Shown here: positions 58,881 to 64,000 of the stretch, in pieces
Layout: every line of letters starts with the position of its first letter
How positions within the stretch are numbered: position 1 is the stretch's first letter
Assembly (NCBI GenBank): GCA_963576735.1
Contig: OY755181.1
Span: forward strand, 5,208,001 to 5,272,000
Reading direction: 5' to 3'
DNA: 64,000 nt
Source: Bedellia somnulentella
Lineage: Eukaryota > Arthropoda > Insecta > Lepidoptera > Bedelliidae
The notes under the pieces: generated by a model
Database searches by the model: none
Seen by the model: only the letters and a program-made list of their open reading frames with translations
Told to the model about the DNA's origin: nothing
Made by a program: the position numbers and the translations under genes

Positions 58881-59250
58881 ACAATTCGCATATGTTAATA
58901 CTTTATTGATAATATTGAATTCTAAAACCCTATGACCCCAATGCCTACTGTAACAGTATAACATCATGATGATCAGCAACTCAATATTGAGATTACACAT
59001 TTTGTCTTTAATAGGAAAAAGATGTAGTAAGCAAAGTTATTCCACATCAGTGTTAAAGTAATAGGTTGAAAAAAAAAAAACAACAAGGTAATCTCCTACG
59101 AAATGATATGGAACTTGTAATTGATTACTTAGTTGTATTATTTGATTATTCTATTTGCCAAGGCACTATATAGGTGTTTTCATAGCAATGTTCAGATTTA
59201 GTTTTTAGTCTCTTTACTATTATGTCATACCATCTATGTTGTGCTCCTGT

Positions 59251-59372
59251 AGCTTGAGGGATGTGAGAGTGAGTATCTCATGTGAGAAGTGAGATACTGA
59301 CAGATATTGTATGAGCAATCTGTCAGTCTTTCACTTCTCATGTGTCACACACTCTCTCACAAGCCTCATGCT
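59251..59372. mobile_element. Small foldback MITE (about 120 bp)
   Basis: Almost the whole sequence is an imperfect palindrome: CATGTGAGAAGTGAGATACT with CTGACAGAT against ATCTGTCAG and TTTCACTTCTCATGTG. A related piece is at 32078-32189. Confidence 0.75.
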
Positions 59373-60024
59373 TCTAGTGATGGAGCACATTTAAAAAGAG
59401 TCCTAGACCTAAACTGAATATAAAAGCTTAGTGAACCATTCTCAGTCAAAAGTATGTTGAAATAATACTCACATTACTACATTTCAACTAACCACTTTGA
59501 ATAGTTATATCACCATACTATTTTAGTCTGTGTAAGTTACTTTTAGACATACCTTACTAGTGGTAAGACTTAGTGTGCTTGGATAATATAAACTTTACTT
59601 AAATTTTATACTGTTTTGCTCATTTATAAGAGTATGAAGGGGACCAGTCAAATTTTGTCTTTGTTGTTAAGCATTATCTTTGCAAAACTGAGGTGTACTT
59701 GTGATTTTTATATTATAAGTTAGGTCAGTGAAGTGGCTTTTGCATTTTATATGTCTAATAACAATTTCAATTCATTCATTTTTAATTGCATGTCACAAAA
59801 TAAAATAGATATGATGAAAACAGTATTCATTTATGGTATTGTGTGAATGTTGTAAATATTGTCACATGAACACTTGTTCTAATCAAAACATAATTAAACC
59901 TTGTATGGCATAAGTTCATAAGAATCATCATCAAGTTGGATGGTCCCACTGGTCCACCCATTGGTTATCCTCAACTTAGTAGTCACCTCAAACAAACCCT
60001 TCGTGTGGTACTTTGTATTCTAGT
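59373..60024. other. AT-rich intergenic DNA upstream of Gmer
   Basis: No gene or repeat family recognised; may include the Gmer promoter and an untranslated first exon. Confidence 0.35.
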
Positions 60025-60178
60025 GTACATACATACATATTATAAATAAATGTCTCCAACCACATCACCCAAAATTCACTTTAATATCTCCAATGCCCTT
60101 AGTCGCCTCTTGCGATCACCCATGGGAAGAAGTGGTTTAGTGCTACTTGGAGCTGACACTATCACAGCTATCCTAAAG
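60025..60178 (-). repeat. SINE-B, partial copy
   Basis: AAATGTCTCCAACCACATCA, CCCTTAGTCGCCTCTTGCGA and GGTTTAGTGCTACTTGGAGC in minus orientation. Confidence 0.65.
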
Positions 60179-60462
60179 TGAACTTTAAAGTTCCCAGTCT
60201 TCCAAGATGTAGTAATAATCATGTTGCACAAACAGCTTATTCCAATTTTAGCTTTATGTAGGATGAGGTACTGGTTTACCACCACTCTTTTGGAAGCCAT
60301 TCGTTTTTATTCATATTCTATGTATGCTGTAGAAGTAAAAAAATATATTATTTATTTTGAAATAATTGGAGAAGAATATTATTATTTTTGTTCATTACTT
60401 TATAAGATTTCCTGTTATTATATAATAAATCTTTATTTCAATAGGATTAACTTGTTTTGCAG

Positions 60463-63845
<3,383 letters not shown>

Positions 63846-64000
63846 TAAAGTATAATGTATTTTCCTATAAAGATATAAGGCGATAACGTCTGATGGCTCC
63901 CGGATAATTGTACTTGGTGGACCACTGTGTTGTATCCTAAGTTGCAATATTGGACCAATACGTTTTGACAGTTTTAATACCTACAACTACAAAATTGCAC

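Overview
The window is animal nuclear DNA, most likely from a moth or butterfly. It is AT-rich, has spliced genes with ordinary GT-AG introns, and is packed with transposons. The Lepidoptera call is an inference from the repeat mix: RTE-type LINEs with TATG-repeat tails, SINEs that borrow the same tail, piggyBac ends reading CCCTAGAAAGATAATC, and a Dong/R4-type LINE in a TTA repeat. The species cannot be named from the sequence.

Layout. 1-9.7 kb is most of an integrated Polinton/Maverick (adintovirus-like) element. It has a DNA polymerase B 3' end and two small genes on the plus strand. The minus strand carries a packaging ATPase, a DUF8207-like protein, a fibre-like protein, a D-D-E integrase with chromodomain, a PLA2-domain protein, an adenain-type protease broken by a frameshift, a penton-like protein, a hidden 48-codon ORF, a major-capsid-like protein and a nuclease-like protein. 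From 10 to 17.4 kb lie three exons of a C2H2 zinc-finger gene on the plus strand, with a complete three-exon SFT2D3 gene inside its first visible intron. From 22.7 to 36.7 kb the minus strand carries the first five coding exons of Fmr1. Its introns hold an intact RTE LINE (25.7-28.9 kb), SINEs and a 979-bp piggyBac relic that split a SINE. A 200-N assembly gap cuts Fmr1 exon 5.

37-46 kb holds a foldback element with an inverted spacer, a 5'-truncated RTE copy, and a pair of PIF/Harbinger-type MITEs. 45.9-58.3 kb is a nested stack: an old hAT hosts a two-ORF LINE; that LINE hosts a second hAT (itself hosting a SINE) and, in its TTA tail, a Dong/R4 LINE that is split by a piggyBac-like element. 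60.4-63.8 kb on the plus strand holds the first three coding exons of GDP-L-fucose synthase (Gmer), which runs off the window.

Functional host content is therefore four genes: a zinc-finger protein, SFT2D3 (Golgi/endosome traffic), Fmr1 (RNA-binding translational regulator) and Gmer (GDP-fucose synthesis). Nearly everything else is mobile DNA at different stages of decay. No rRNA, CRISPR or confident functional tRNA gene was seen.
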